A stretch of DNA of 64,000 nucleotides, from assembly GCA_039090855.1 (NCBI GenBank), contig CM077011.1, forward strand, positions 39,761,501-39,825,500, in the 5' to 3' direction. The first letter of the stretch is position 1; each line of letters begins with the position of its first letter. Source of the stretch: Macrothele yani. Its lineage: Eukaryota; Arthropoda; Arachnida; Araneae; Macrothelidae. The position numbers and the translations under genes were made by a program. Of this stretch, positions 19,171-31,467 are shown one piece after another. The notes beneath the pieces were generated by a model that saw only the letters and a list, made by a program, of their open reading frames with translations, searched no databases and was not told the DNA's origin.

Positions 19171-20106
19171 ACATATTTTAACTTGTATGTGTTTTAGTTA
19201 TTAAAGTTTGCCTATAACTGGAACCATTCAGCAAGTTTGAACATCGTGCATTAACAGCAAGTTTCTTACCCTGAGTAGGCTTCATGAGTGAGCTGACGTT
19301 GTTCAAAATTGCACTATGTTCTACGAAATTCATGAATATGGCAGTTTGGCATCCCATAAGACGGTGAACATAACCGTATGCTAATAATATTGTACTTTGA
19401 ACAACAGAACTTTGGTTCAGTTCCGTAACATAACTCCATCGCCTGACCAAGAAAGATGGGAAAAGGAATTCATGGATCAGAAAAATGAAAACTATGGATG
19501 ATATTGTTATCATAGAAATAACCCCAGAGTGCCATTAAGCAGGAAGTATTTTTAGATGAACTTCCCACCGCTAGACAACTGAAATAGTAAAATGCATACA
19601 TTGGGAGAGGAAAAGGCCCAGAAGGGGAAATATGGTAAATATGTGGAAGAAATTTAAAAACATGACGCAACAACATGGAAAAAAAATTGCTCAAAACAGA
19701 GGATTGTGGAAAAGATTTGGGAAGGCCTTCACAAAGCAGTGGATTAAGAATGTGATGATAATCACTGTACTACATATATGTGTGTATAGAATATATGAAA
19801 AGCATATGTTATATTCTTATATACATGCATTTACATATGTGTCCGTGGGTTAGCCATTTCCTCTAAATATTAATTATTTAATTTGATCTCCGATGTGAAA
19901 CGTGTATTGTCTTCCCTGCTGCGGTACAAGGAACGAGATCCAAACTACGACCCTACTCAGCGAGAAATGAATAATTTAAATCGTACAACTATACTAGTAA
20001 TCCGAATTCATTCACGTAAAATAGAATTAGAAACTTCCAAGCTTTCGGTCATAAACAAGATGGCTTTCTCCAGGATGGTAGACAGCAAAGCGCAAACCGA
20101 TCAATA
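19171..20106. other. No host gene; contains RTE relic and a short dispersed repeat
   Basis: Mostly unassigned. It includes the RTE C-terminal relic listed separately at 19600-19760. At 19985-20095 lies a segment (ACTATACTAGTAATCCGAAT, then GAAACTTCCAAGCTTTCGG) that recurs at about 49572-49690, marking an unnamed dispersed repeat. Confidence 0.5.
19600..19760 (+). pseudogene. RTE C-terminal relic
   Basis: A frame reading QQHGKKIAQNRGLWKRFG and KAFTKQWI matches the conserved RTE C-terminus seen at 42 kb (VTWRRLAQDRPLWRKLG, ETFVQQWI). Stop codons interrupt it. Only the last ~50 codons are left. Confidence 0.7.
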
Positions 20107-21319
20107 CACAGTCGAGTCATATTATCGTGACCACCTCCTACTTTTGACGTCAACAGCGCGTAGCCGCTGAAAGAAGGCACGTGTCGTGAGCTGACTTGGA
20201 GGGTACAGAAAGTTCGTTGTGGGTATTCTGAAAATATATCACTCGTTAGCTCTCATGGATACATGGAGCGATTTATCAGATTCGCAAAAAGGGATGATTA
20301 TTGATTTTCGGGCCCAGGTTGGCAGTATTTCTGAAACAGCGCAGTTTGTTAACTGTTCGCGTGCTGCTGTGGGCAAAGTATATCCTGATTGGAGAAATGG
20401 CACCATTGCGAATAAGCGACGTGGGAGCACCACGCGCCATTGATGTGAGAGGTGAAAGTCAGCTGCGAAGGTGCATGAGGGCCTATCGACCCGCTACAGT
20501 GGAGCAACTCATTGGCCGAATGAAACAGGGAGTAACCGAAAGTGAGTGTAAAACGACATTTCAGCGAACTCTGTTGCGTATGGGCTCCGAAGCAGTTTGA
20601 TGGTCGCTGCACCTATGCTAAGGAAGGTGCATCAGCAGAAAAGGCTTATATATGCAAGGCAGTATCGGAATTGGACCTCCTCTGATTGGCAAAGGATGTC
20701 ATTCCCCGCTGAGTCACGTTTCCTGCTTCATCGAACGGATGATCGTTGGCGTATAAGGCCTGAAACATCGGAGAACAAACGCTCTTCAACCAGTGCTGGA
20801 AGAACAGAAGCTAGTGGGTGCAGCGTTATGGTCGGTGGAATGTTTTCGAAGCATTCCCTGGGTCCACTCATACCTGTGGAAGGAACTATGGACCGAATTC
20901 ATTATGAATCCATCCTTCCAGACCACGTTCACCCATACATGTCGATGGTCTTCCCTGGGGCGCATTGGATCTTCCAGACAGAGACTATGCGACTTGTCAT
21001 AAACCTAGAAATGCCCGAGAGTGGTTGGAAAGGCACGATGAGGACTTCAAAGTATTTTTCTGGTCCACTAATTCCCCAAACTTAAACCCAATTGAGCATC
21101 TGTGGGACCACCTCGATCGTGTTGTTCGCTCTATGAATCCTCCACCACGTACCCTTCAGCAGCTGTCAGATGCACTGCAGTAAGCATGGCTCCAGATTGC
21201 TGTAAACACATTGCAGCACCTTATTGAGTCCCTCCCAGTACGTCTAGATGCTGTCTGCGTGGCACACGGCCGTTACTATGGATATTAGCTGGTGGTCATA
21301 ATAATGTGACTCGACCCTG
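20107..21319 (+). mobile_element. Tc1-like transposon with both termini
   Basis: The left end CACAGTCGAGTCATATTATC runs to GTGACCACC; the right end GGTGGTCATAATAATGTGAC runs to TCGACCCTG. TA dinucleotides flank at 20105-20106 and 21320-21321. The ends are close to those of the element at 4355. Confidence 0.88.
20255..21288 (+). pseudogene. Tc1-like transposase, decayed
   Basis: The start ATG is set by MDTWSDLSDSQKGMIIDFRA, the family N-terminus (helix-turn-helix: SQKGMII...GSISETAQF). Frameshifts follow after codon 60. Further pieces: RGESQLRRCMRAYRPATVEQ; PAESRFLLHRTDD, where the first catalytic Asp is Ala; VMVGGMFSKHSLGPLIPVEG; DYATCHKPRNAREW, which keeps the second Asp; and SPNLNPIEHLWDHLDRVV with the Glu. 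The end is VAHGRYYGY. Loss of the first Asp and multiple frameshifts make it inactive. Confidence 0.87.
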
Positions 21320-21412
21320 TAGAACGCTTCAACAAATTGAACGCGGGGACTTGACTCGACAAGAAACGAATACATGCGAATATAATTATGCAGTCATTAA
21401 AGGTTGAATATA

Positions 21413-22822
21413 CACTGCTGGCCACCCAAAATACAACACCAAGAAGGACAGGAGATAGCAAAGCCAGATTTACTAGACACATAACAACATATACAAAGAT
21501 AAAACGATTCAGCTTACAGGCCCGTGCGAATTGCGGAACTTGCAGACATCAATAGTACGCGTGACCCCCATGGCTAGCAATAACGGCCGCCACACGCCGC
21601 GGCATCGAATGAAAGAGGCTTTGGATGTGGGCTTGGGGTATGTTGGTCCAGGTTGCTTTCACATGTTGCCACAGTTCATCAGGCGTAGCCGCGGGTGGTG
21701 CTTGCCGGACCACTCGGTTGCCGATCAGCGACAAGACGTGTTCGATGGGCGACATATCGGGAGAACAGGCGGGCCACGGCAGCAGTGACACCTGATGGGC
21801 CGTGCAGAATTGTTCCACGATGCGTGCCACGTGCGGGTGCGCATTGTCCTTTTGAAACGTGGCCGCTGGCAGGTCCTGCAGGTAAGAGAGGACTACAGGC
21901 TCCCAAACGTAGGAGATGTAGCTGTGGCTGCTGAGTGTACTGGCGATGCGTACCAGAGAGGTGCGGGTGTCATATCCAATTGCGCCCCAAACTATAACGC
22001 CAGGCGACGGACCGGTATGGCGATGAATAATGCAGGCGTCATACAGTTTGCCACCGCGGTGCCGCCACACCCGGATCCAACCATCGTGGTGTTGCAGGCA
22101 GAAGCGTGATTCGTCGGAGAAGACAATGTCGTGCCATTCCGTACTCCAGGTGCGGCGTTCAATGACCCACTGCCGGCGCACTCGCCGGTGGTGTAACGTC
22201 GTTGGTAATCGGAGAAATAGGCGCCGTGCGACAAGTCCCCGCTTTTGCAGACGACGTTGAACGGTACGTGCTGACACAGGTTGCTGCACAACACTCCCTA
22301 ATTCCTGCGCTAACGTTCGTGATGTGGCAGTGCGAGTCGTCACTGCCCGCCGCACAACCTGCCGGTCCTCTCGTTCGGTGATATGCCGCGGCTGCGGCAA
22401 TCACTCATGTCGGTCCGTCCGTCTTTCCTGCACTCACCGTATCCATACTCGCCTCACTGTGGCTGGATGTCGTCCCACACGGACACCGATGTCTCGGTAC
22501 GATAAACCGCTGTCGCTATAAGCCACTATTCTTCCTCTGTCGAACTCCGAAACGTGCTGGAATGACTGCCGTATTCTGCGACGTGGCATCAGAAAACTTC
22601 CCACGCACAGGTCCGGCCGCACAACACACTTCCACTACTTACACCCGCCTTCTGTGCACCCCCTTTTTACAGTGCTTCTTGGTGGCGTGCCGGGCGCAGA
22701 CGATTTGCATGTGCCCTGCAATGCTAATCGTTTGCATGTCCTCTCGCGGTCGACGAATGCTGCGAATTTCAGGCCAATTGAATGCTTCTTTCTTGGTGCT
22801 GCATTTTGGGTGGCCAGCAGTG
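21413..22822 (-). mobile_element. Tc1-like transposon, terminally complete (parent of MITE at 35056)
   Basis: The left terminus CACTGCTGGCCACCCAAAAT and the right terminus (reverse complement CACTGCTGGCCACCCAAAAT) match over more than 25 bp. TA flanks both ends (21411-21412 and 22823-22824). Length is 1410 bp. The ~100 bp inside the left end and ~165 bp inside the right end are exactly the parts kept in the short element at 35056-35330. Confidence 0.95.
21549..22622 (-). pseudogene. Tc1-like DD34E transposase, near-intact with two stops
   Basis: One continuous minus-strand frame of about 358 codons is broken only by two TGA codons near 22428 and 22395. The likely start is the Met of MPRRRIRQSFQHVSEF at 22589. 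The N-terminal helix-turn-helix is FDRGRIVAYSDSGLSYRDIG, with a second at SARTVQRRLQKRGLVARR. The catalytic triad is complete: FSDESRF, QKDNAHPHVAR, SPDMSPIEHV, with 34 residues between second Asp and Glu. The end is VIASHGGHAYY. The protein would nick at the terminal repeats and insert at TA. One TGA replaces an expected Trp, so a single substitution may explain it. This is the best-preserved transposase in the window. Confidence 0.93.
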
Positions 22823-23025
22823 TAGAGTGAATGAATAGTTTCACTAGCATCTATTCATTTGTTATCCAGTCAAGTCAATGTGTTCAAATTGTTGAAGCGT
22901 TCTATTATTCAGTTTGCTATCTGCCTTCCGTGAAAAAGACATCTTGTCGATGTGAGAAAACTTCGAAGTTTTTAATTCTATTTTAAACCAATAAGTTCAT
23001 ATTACTAGTATAGTTTTCTTAATTA

Positions 23026-24438
23026 CACACATTGTTATAAAAATCCGCGCACCAAGAAAAACAACGTGCAATTAACACGAAACTTGGCAAATAGCTATGA
23101 GGAGGGCAGACATGCAAATGATTAAAGTTTCTTGCGGTTCCGCATGCCCGTGCGTCCGAGACCGGCACTGCAATTGCAATCCTTGGAACTTATAAAACGC
23201 CGCGCAGAGGACCCGACATTCATGTCGAAGTTCACGGTAAGAGTTAGGTGAGATCCGTGAGCGATAGACAAGCCAAGGAGCCGCCGTAGATGTGCGTACG
23301 GCCAACTGATGGAGTTTAACCGAGGGTGTATCGTCGGTATGAGAGAGACAGGGTGGCCGGCGCGCCGAATCGGCCGCCATTTGGATGAGTCGGACAGTAC
23401 GGTGCGATTATGTTGAGAGCAATAGACACTGTAAGGTTCCCGGAAATGGCGGACTGGCTCTGGACGACCCAGACACACCACCAGTAGAGAGGACCATGGG
23501 ATCCTGAGAGCAGCAAGCACAGATGCAACGACGTTCTTGTCCAATATCCAGATGCATATGGCCGCTGTACCAGGGACTCATGTGTCCGCCAAAATCATTT
23601 CCAGACGCCTGGGAGAGGCGAATCTGTACTCTCGACGGCCTTTACGTTTTCTACCATTAACACCTGACCATCGTCGGCGTCGATTGCAGCGGTGTCAGCA
23701 GCGAACAACGTGGAATGCTACTGACTGGCGACGTATATTGTTCAGCGACGAATCCCGCTTCTGTATGGGAACGGACGACCACCGTGTCAGAGTGTGGAGG
23801 ACTTCAGGTGAGCGCTACAATCCCAATCTTACTGTACAGCGGGACACGTCCCGAACTGCAGGCGTGATGGTCAGGGGAGCCATCGCGTTTGACAGCAGGA
23901 CTTCCCTCGCAGTGATCCGAGGGAGTTGACAGCCGAGCGCTACGTACAGGAGATCCTGCGGCCCCATGTGCTGCCTTTTCTTGCGGGGCTGCCCGGAGCC
24001 ATTTTCCAACAAAATCCGCAAACGGCTCGGGTTTCTCAGGGCTGTCTACGTCCAGCGTCGACGCTTCCGTGGCATGCCAGATCGCTTGATCTCTCGCCCA
24101 CCGAGCACGTCTTTAACCCGAAGGGACGTCAGCTTTCCAAGTCCCTGTGTTCATGATTTAGAGCGTCAGTTGCAAGAAGTGTGAGCCAATCTGTCCCAGG
24201 ATAACATACGGTTTCTCTTTGTCTCCATGGAGGTCCGTATCACCGCATGTATCCGAGCACGAGGCTGTCTGACGTGATACTGACGCTGACCGCAATATGT
24301 TCCCATATCCGCGGGAAATCTTCCTGCTGCTGTGATATTGTAATTACTTCTGTCCTTGTTGTGTACCATATCACTACTTAAATCTCATTTCAATCCGACG
24401 CTTCCTTCTTGGTGCGTGGATTTTTATAACAATGAGTG
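23026..24438 (+). mobile_element. Tc1-like transposon with both termini
   Basis: The left terminus CACACATTGTTATAAAAATC continues to GCGCACCAAGAA; the right (reverse complement CACTCATTGTTATAAAAATC) continues to CACGCACCAAGAA. TA flanks at 23024-23025 and 24439-24440. Length is 1413 bp. Confidence 0.93.
23309..24250 (+). pseudogene. Tc1-like transposase, decayed
   Basis: Readable in sequential frames: MEFNRGCIVGMRETGWPARR (N-terminal helix-turn-helix), SGRPRHTTSRED, ISRRLGEANLYSRRPLRF, LPLTPDHRRRRLQRC, FSDESRFCMGTDDHRVRVWR (first Asp), VMVRGAIAFDSRTSLAVI, FQQNPQTARVS, where the second Asp and surrounding DNARPH are lost, and LDLSPTEHVFN with the Glu retained. It ends near 24250. Several indels and loss of the second Asp make it inactive. 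It is closest to the transposase at 14649-15521. Confidence 0.87.
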
Positions 24439-24439
24439 T

Positions 24440-26029
24440 ATTCAGGTACAGTTGGTGTACACTTCCTCGTTATTAAATAAAGTAACGAATAGCACTAGAA
24501 AACCTAACATTTCGAATTTTTAGACAGAATATAGTTTTTATGCTTTCGACTAAAGATTTTTTTATGTATTTTGACTTTGCAGTTAGACTTTGGTAAGATA
24601 TTGTTTTGAAACGGATTTTTGAAAACATGTATGCAAATTGAAATGAAATTCAAAGTGGAGTTTTTTCTGCATTGGAAACAAAGATACTGCAACAAAAGGC
24701 TTGTAAGTACAGAAAAGAATTAATATTTTGTTGCTTACGATAACAAGATTTTTTTCCAGCTGCTCTCTGTCACTGAAGGGTGCGTGAGAGATATGTAAAG
24801 CAAGAAAGCGAAAAAACTCTTTCTGAATTCGACGAAACTAGATCTTTTAACTAGCGCAATATTTTAAGTGCACGCATTCAAAATTATTTTCTTTTATTTT
24901 AATCGAGACTCTGAATTAAGCAGTCCGAGTTCATCCTTCGACGATTCCTAAGAACTTCGTGCTTATAAGCCAAAACGCAAAAATTATTTTTTCACTGGGG
25001 AAGCTGTAAAAGATTTCTTCTCTCAGCAAGATATTTAATAGCGTATGTATCTTAATGGAGCTGATTTATGAGTTCATTAATCATTTGATTCACATGCATT
25101 GAAAGAATATTTTTTTTTCAAACTTTTAAAATTCTCATCGATTTCTATTAGCTTCATCGTTAAAGTTAAAGAGATAAACGAAGTACTTATATTCTCAAAT
25201 TTTCTTCCGCCGGCGGGATCGTCATTTTTAATGATGCGTGAAAGTGATTTGGAACTAAGGAATTTTATGCGTAAGTATTAATTTATAAGAAGTTGAGTCT
25301 ATACGTATGAGCAGCTCATTTTGGCATAACGAAAAGGATTTTAATATCAAAATATGAAAAGATTTATTTCTTTTCTATCCTCTCGGTTTCTGCTACGTAA
25401 ATGTTTTATAAAATCTCTTAGGAAAGCAGTGAAATGTTCAATGAATCATCGGTGTATAAACTTTTACAGTGTCTATCCAAATTCCAACTCAGATAAACAA
25501 ATCATCTCTTGTTGTCTCCAGTACACGCTGATCGTTTCTTTAGATATAGTTGATTCAACATTAGTGATTTTAAAATGTATTAAGATTCTCTGAATCTGAA
25601 CAAGCAGAATATAGTAATTGTGCCACGAAGTTTTCATTATTTATCTTTCTTTGTATCGCTCTGTTACAACATGAAAGCTATTGGTTTGACAGTATCGTGT
25701 TTCAAGAAAATTTAATACAAAAGGCACATAAAATTTTCAGTGCAAATTGATACGTAATCTTTTTACACAGTCTGTCCCTTCCTGTAGTGCTTGCTCCTCA
25801 TTCAACATATGTTACTTTATCAAAAATCCATGTTAATTTTGAATCGATGTATGCTGTTCGTTTATTTCACTGCATACTTGGAGAAGAGTAAGAAAATATC
25901 GTACTTTAAACCATTAGGTTTATAACTAGCGTGTGTGTGAGTGTGTGTAGTCCATAACTATTGCACGTTCATACTAACTGAATTGCGCTGGCCCGGTTAT
26001 AACGTTTAAGATTCGATCTATATATTCTT
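24440..26029. other. No gene seen
   Basis: AT-rich unassigned sequence. ORFs of 60-79 codons (25099, 25354) have no recognisable motif. A short (TG)n run lies at 25931-25948. Confidence 0.5.
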
Positions 26030-26440
26030 ATGATACATGTACTCCAGACATTACGAAAGGTATCAGAGTTCTTCCAGTCCTCCTAGCAGAAGTTACACAT
26101 GCAATCAAGAACATGAAACGGGGAAGAGCCCCAGGAGAAGATGAAGTTACCGTACATATCATACAAGAAGCAAGTGGAGAAATTGAAATAGTCGCCCAAG
26201 TTTCAACTAGATGCCTCAATGAAGGGAAGATTCCTGAGGATTGTAACAGTGTTACAATGATCCTGCTACATAAAAAAGAAGACATTGATAATCTTAGGAA
26301 CTACAGGCTCATCAGCCTCCTTCCAGTTTTTATAAAATCTTCACTAAGGTCCTGTCACATCGTTTGAAGGTAACACTGGACATGGCTCAACCGAGAGAAC
26401 AAGCTGGATTCAGGAGTGGCTGTAGCACTATGGGACATAT
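26030..26440 (+). pseudogene. RTE-type reverse transcriptase fragment (finger/palm region)
   Basis: The main frame at 26113-26330 reads MKRGRAPGEDEVTVHIIQEA, RCLNEGKIPEDCNSV, MILLHKKEDIDNLRNYRLIS, typical of the RTE reverse-transcriptase N-terminal motifs (K..APG.D....E...., LHKKGD..N..NYRPIS). A frameshift then gives IFTKVLSHRL and REQAGFRSGCSTMGHI. The YRPIS and QAGFR boxes are slightly changed. It is truncated at both ends and lies on the opposite strand to the copies at 42-43 kb. Confidence 0.85.
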
Positions 26441-28033
26441 TGTAATGTATATTCTATTTTAACTTTCCTTTTGAGTTTTTTTTCTTATGCAAATTTGAGT
26501 TCGTTCACTTAGACGTTTTCAAACCTTAACGTTATGTCTTTTCCCTCAAACGAGAATGATGTTGGCAACACACAAGAGTGACGTATGTGTGGCCAAATAA
26601 GTACGATAAATTAAAAGGCAATGCAGCGGTTGTTTTGAGGGATTGATGTTATTTATGATTAACGTGACGTTATACTGTGATTGGATGTTAAATCACTGAT
26701 ACTGTATTGAGTACGCCAATAAATCGGATGTGAGTGTGGGGTACAAATCACGCAAGTAAACTAAACGTATTTGTAAGTACTATAACTGACCTCTTTCTTG
26801 TAATGCATACGGGTACCTTCTAATATTACATTGACTTTACCCCACATAACGTAATTATTGACGTAAGGACTAAGTAACAGCGGAAAGACAAATTACGTTA
26901 TAATATCCACGTACCTGAAAAAATTTCGCTCCATCTAACTTCCGTTTTCGGAAAATTCTCTTGCTCTTACAATCTTAAATTCAAACATTTGGGTAATAAA
27001 ATTATATTTAACTACCACACGGAGCAGAGAGGATATTGCAAGAAAAAGAATTTGCGATTGCATGGCTCCCTGTAACTTCCGTTTTCGGAAATTGTTGCCT
27101 CCATTTTCAAACTGAAACACAAATTTTCACGCAATGAAATGATATTAAACAATGACACCGGACAAAGGAGGCATCGCGAAAAGGAAACGAAGAAATCGTC
27201 ACTCCGTCTAATTTCCGTTATTGGAAAGTTTTGAAAGACGGAAAACTTGCTTCCGTCATTGGGAGTCTGCACAAGAGAGGATTTGAAAGGGTTCTGGGAA
27301 CATCGTCTTTGTTTGCAGAACCCAAATAAAACATGTGACATACATCACTCTGCGTCGTGATTCAGTTATGGGCTTGAAAATAGTGGCACAACTCATGAAT
27401 GAGAATGATGCGTGAAGACCATTCATTTGAATGGTGTTCCCGAATATGGAAAACATTCATTGTGAATGGTAAATGATTGTAGAACTTCCGCTCTTTTGGG
27501 CAGTTTGCGCAAAAGAGCTGCGAAACTGATCATTCAATCCGTCATTATTACGTCGCACATTGAAGTTGCAGGGCATTGAACTTTCTTTCGCTCCCTATGA
27601 GTTTGGAACGGATTCAAATAACAAAAGAACTGTTGGGGATTAACGCGTGTTAAGTGTTGCATGAGTGAGCAAGCAGCAGTAAGCTAGGAAAAAATAAAGA
27701 TGAAACTTAAGAATAGGAATGATACATGAATGCCGTTCATTTGAATGGTGCACCCGAATCGTTCACTACGTGGCCAATCATTCATAGTTGAGGAGCTCCA
27801 GCTCGTTTCTGCAGTTTGCCAAAAAGAGCTGTGGCCCTGAATGCACAAAACAAGATCTCTTCAACGAATGATTTACTCAGTGAACATAGTGACAACCTGG
27901 ATATTAAGTTTTTCGTTAACAACTCTTTTGTATGAATGATGAATCAACTGCCAAGAAGGAATGATCTGTGCCGTCCCTAACCAACACACACACACACACA
28001 CAAACATAACAGGTCGTTTCTTTTATCTACATA
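26441..28033. other. No gene; two diverged repeat families
   Basis: Around TTCCGTTTTCGGAAA-type palindromes at 26941, 27078 and 27214 there is a ~136-bp period (three worn copies). A second duplicated block of about 145 bp occurs at 27394-27545 and 27711-27855, each holding the palindrome CATTCATTTGAATG followed by a CCCGAAT word and later GCAGTTTGC. The families are not recognised. A (CA)n run lies at 27986-28001. Confidence 0.55.
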
Positions 28034-29231
28034 CACCGATAAGCCATTACTTTATGACGACCTACCTAATAAGCTGTAGGACCCCTTTTAGCCCAGAAAA
28101 CAGCGGCCACTCGGCGAAGCATCGATTCGATGAAGTGGCAATAGGTATCCTGGCGCATCAGGTACCATAATGTCAACAGCACGCAGTTCCTGTACATATC
28201 GGGTGTTGGTGATTTAGCGCGAACCCGCTTTTCCAAGTCGAACCATAAATGTTCGATTAGCTTCATGTCAGGTGAATTTGGACGCCACGGCATTAACAGA
28301 AAGTCACCATCATGTTCCTCCAACCACTCCTTGACGATTCTGACAGAGTTGCATTATCCTGTTGGTAATAGCCATCACCAGCAGGGAACACAGTTGCCAA
28401 GAATGGGTGAACTTGGTCCGCAACGATCTTCAGATACCAGACAACTGTCAGGTATTGTGCTATTGGGATATTGGGGCCTGAAGTGTCCCAAAAAAACCCC
28501 ATCGCGCACAGCATAAGATCGCCGCCGGTCTGTCTCCGACCAACAGTGCATCCAGGTGCCATAGCCTCCGTTGGTAATCGGTGTATCCACACTCGGCCGC
28601 CCTCTTGATGCACCAGGAATCTTGATTCGTCAGACCAAGCCATTTTTTTCAATCATCCACGGTCCAATCTCGATAATATTGGGCCCATTTCATGCGTTGT
28701 TGAAGATGACGTGCATTGAGCATGAGGACCCTATCGGGTCTTCGGCTACGTGGGCCCATGCGCAGAAACCTGAGACGAACTGTGTGCTGTGACACATTGC
28801 CCTGATCACCACTGTTGCGACTGCGGGTGATTTGTCGCAGCGTGGCCCTGTGGTTTGCTGTGAACAATACGCGACAGTCTCCGCCCCTTCTGTCATCAAT
28901 GAGCTACGGACGACACATGGGTGGACGATGGTTCGTCGTTTTGCCATCTGTGCACTACTTTTGATACGTACTCGCTACAGCGGCACGTGACCTACCCACA
29001 AGCCGCGCGTTTCCGAGATCGTAGTTCCGAGGCGCCGGGCCATCACAATTTGTCCTTTATCAAACTCCCATAAATCGGCAGATTTTCCGCATTCTGACTC
29101 CGAACATTCCACTAACCAAAAGCGAGTACTCGGGTTGTATATATATACTTCACATGCGCCACGGTTCGGTCTACAGGCGCGCTCATTTCTCTAGGATGGG
29201 GGTGGTCATAATGTAAAGGCACGTCGGTGCG
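28034..29231 (-). mobile_element. Tc1-like transposon with both termini
   Basis: The left terminus CACCGATAAGCCATTACTTT continues to ATGACGACC; the right (reverse complement CACCGACGTGCCTTTACATT) continues to ATGACCACC. A TA precedes the left end at 28032-28033. The right boundary is uncertain by two or three bases. Confidence 0.85.
28066..28940 (-). pseudogene. Tc1-like transposase, frameshifted
   Basis: Minus strand. The segment at 28649-28867 has SQHTVRLRFLRMGPRSRRPD, LQQRMKWAQYYRDW (second DNA-binding region and linker). The segment at 28293-28652 has MAWSDESRFLVHQEGGRVWI (first Asp), VADQVHPFLATVFPAGDGYY, QQDNATLSE (second Asp). After a frameshift near 28320, 28066-28323 gives WRPNSPDMKLIEHLWFDLEK (Glu) and the end AVFWAKRGPTAY. 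All three catalytic residues survive, but the gene is split by stops and shifts. The N-terminus upstream of 28940 is eroded. Confidence 0.87.
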
Positions 29232-29274
29232 TATAAAGCAAAGTGGAAAAATGTGACTGTCCGCCCGCGAACTT

Positions 29275-29800
29275 CTGAATGGATCTAGGGATCTGAAAAT
29301 TGGCATGCTGATAAGTTCTAATTTTCATATGCCTTAGAAAAGTTGGAAAACCAAAAAAATGGAAAACGTGGCGGCTTTGAAACACAGCCTACTTGAATTC
29401 TTTTTGGGAATTATTCGACCACTTCCAAATGATGTGGAGACCTGTCAATTGACATACTGATAGGTCTTATGATTCGGATACTTGGAAAAATAAAAAAATA
29501 AAAAAAAATCAGAAATGCCGTTTTTGAAACATTGTCTGTTTAAAATTTTTCAAAGAAAAATCCGAAAACCGAAAAAAAAAAAAAAAAAATGGCAGCTTTG
29601 AAACACGGCTTTGGAACACTGCCTGCTTAAACTTTTTCGGGAATTGTCCGACCACTTCGAAATAACCTAGAGATTTCAAAATTGGCATGCTGATAGGCCT
29701 TAAGTTTCGCATACCTAGAACAGTCCGAAAACCAAGAAAATTCAAAAGGGCCGGCTTAGCTTGACTGTTCAAAATGCTGATAGGTTTAAAGATAATTAAG
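29275..29800. repeat. Degenerate long tandem repeat (~200-bp period)
   Basis: Words such as GAAAATTGGCATGCTGATA, CCGAAAACCAAAAAAAT, GGCGGCTTTGAAACACNGCC and GGGAATTNTCCGACCACTTC recur about three times in the same order (for example GGCATGCTGATA at 29300 and 29685, with a worn form near 29450). Units contain A homopolymers of up to 18 bases. No coding is seen. Confidence 0.65.
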
Positions 29801-31467
29801 CCAGAAACGTTGAAATGCTGTCAAAATTCCATGAACTTTTAATTTAAAATTAAGAGGCGCCCAAACATGCTACCATTTAACTTCAAACGATATGCATTAA
29901 CGTCACGACCCTGTTCTAAATCGTAAAACAGTTGCTGATCTTGAATTACTTTTCTCTCCCTTAATTCGCTTTCTTTTAAATTTTTGTTCAAAAATATTTT
30001 ATAGATTCACCGTTCGGAGAACGGACATGACTTCTATTTATTCTAGATGTGTTTCCATGCTTATGGTTAGGAATCCGGTAGAAAGTAGTTTACGACGCAA
30101 CTGTTCCATCACGTACCAGTAACCAAAATATTGAAGGAGAGGAATGCCTTATAGAACGAGTTGTCACGGTTGCGTTCTGATTTTTTCCTCAATAAATTTC
30201 CATGAAGATGTCACTGATTTTGCACAGAGTTCATTGTCTTTCGTCTGTATTTTTGCGTTCCAGTTTTATAGTTTTAGTTTTTGGTTATTTTTTTCGCTCC
30301 ATATCAACACGTATAAGGCATCCAATTCTCTTTTCAATCTTGGCGAGTGATACATGAGATTATGCCTATTCTATGCTCCTGGTGTTTTGATTTCCCTTGT
30401 GCAACTGAGCCTAAATTTAAAAATGGAGAACGTCTTTTAGCCTTACGTAGATTGTTGAACCAGCAAAATGGTCATATTTATGTTTGGCGTTGCTGTTTAT
30501 TTTTTGCCCAGTTGTTTCGTTAAAATCAAACTTTTCCATCTTCCGAAAAAATTCCGCAGAGAAAGATTGGTGGTAAAAGAAGAGCGAACTCTTTTTCATT
30601 CTAGATGGAGGGAAATATAATTCGTCTAGGCTTGCTTCCTCCGGAGTTTGATCTTAATTCAATCAACAGAAACGTTTTTGCTTCAAAAGAAATTAGCTTG
30701 CGGCGATGTGTGACAAGAATAACGTTTTCCTTCACCATGTGGGAGCGGACACTAGATAAAATAATTTTTATCCACTACTCACACAATCTTTAAACTACGT
30801 GTTTTCTCTCGTTTCCTCTAATTTAAGCTTTGTTCAACAATAATGGAATATCAAAAAAAAAAAAAAAAAACTCTCTCTACGAAGTAACAAAATGCAACTT
30901 CCTATTACCGGCACAAAAACGGAAAACATTGCACATACTGCGTGTGTTTAAAAATTTCTAGTTGTTCCGACGAAAAGTATTAATGAAATTATCATCGTAC
31001 ACACTTTATCATATGTTATGTGTCTGCTGGTCAAAATTTTTTTTTCATAAAACAATTTCTTTTCCATAAATAATAGCTGATGTAATTTCGCAAACACGCA
31101 GTTTTCCAACATGAGATAAATATAAATGAAATTAATTACCCTGATGCTAATAAAGATAAGTTTCGTAATCGAGGGATGATCGAGAATAACCTCACAACGA
31201 CGGCTAGTAAATTGGAAAGTGGCGTCTCCATGGCAGAAGATATCAATTGTTCTAATTCATTGTGCTCCTAGCATTGGATGTCCAGCCCGGTTCTTGAGCA
31301 ATTAACTCCCAAAAACCAGCCGCTTGATTCCTAGTAATTAAAATGTTCTACAGAAAAAAGAAACTTTGCTTTCCCAGCAGCCATGCGGTCAGATGCGAAG
31401 ACTTCTGTATGACTTTCCGAGTTGGGGCCGAATTCGAGTCCTGGATGAAGAACTGGTTATATTGCGT
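29801..31467. other. No gene seen
   Basis: AT-rich unassigned sequence. A 68-codon ORF at 30144-30350 is hydrophobic in its middle but has no further support. An A-homopolymer lies at 30853-30870. Confidence 0.5.

Noticed and set aside
21679..22404. Several 75-104-codon ORFs on both strands
   Set aside because: Shadows of the near-intact Tc1 transposase at 21549-22622 in a GC-richer element.
23072..23544. Minus-strand ORFs of 102 and 140 codons
   Set aside because: They are antisense to the N-terminal part of the plus-strand Tc1 transposase.
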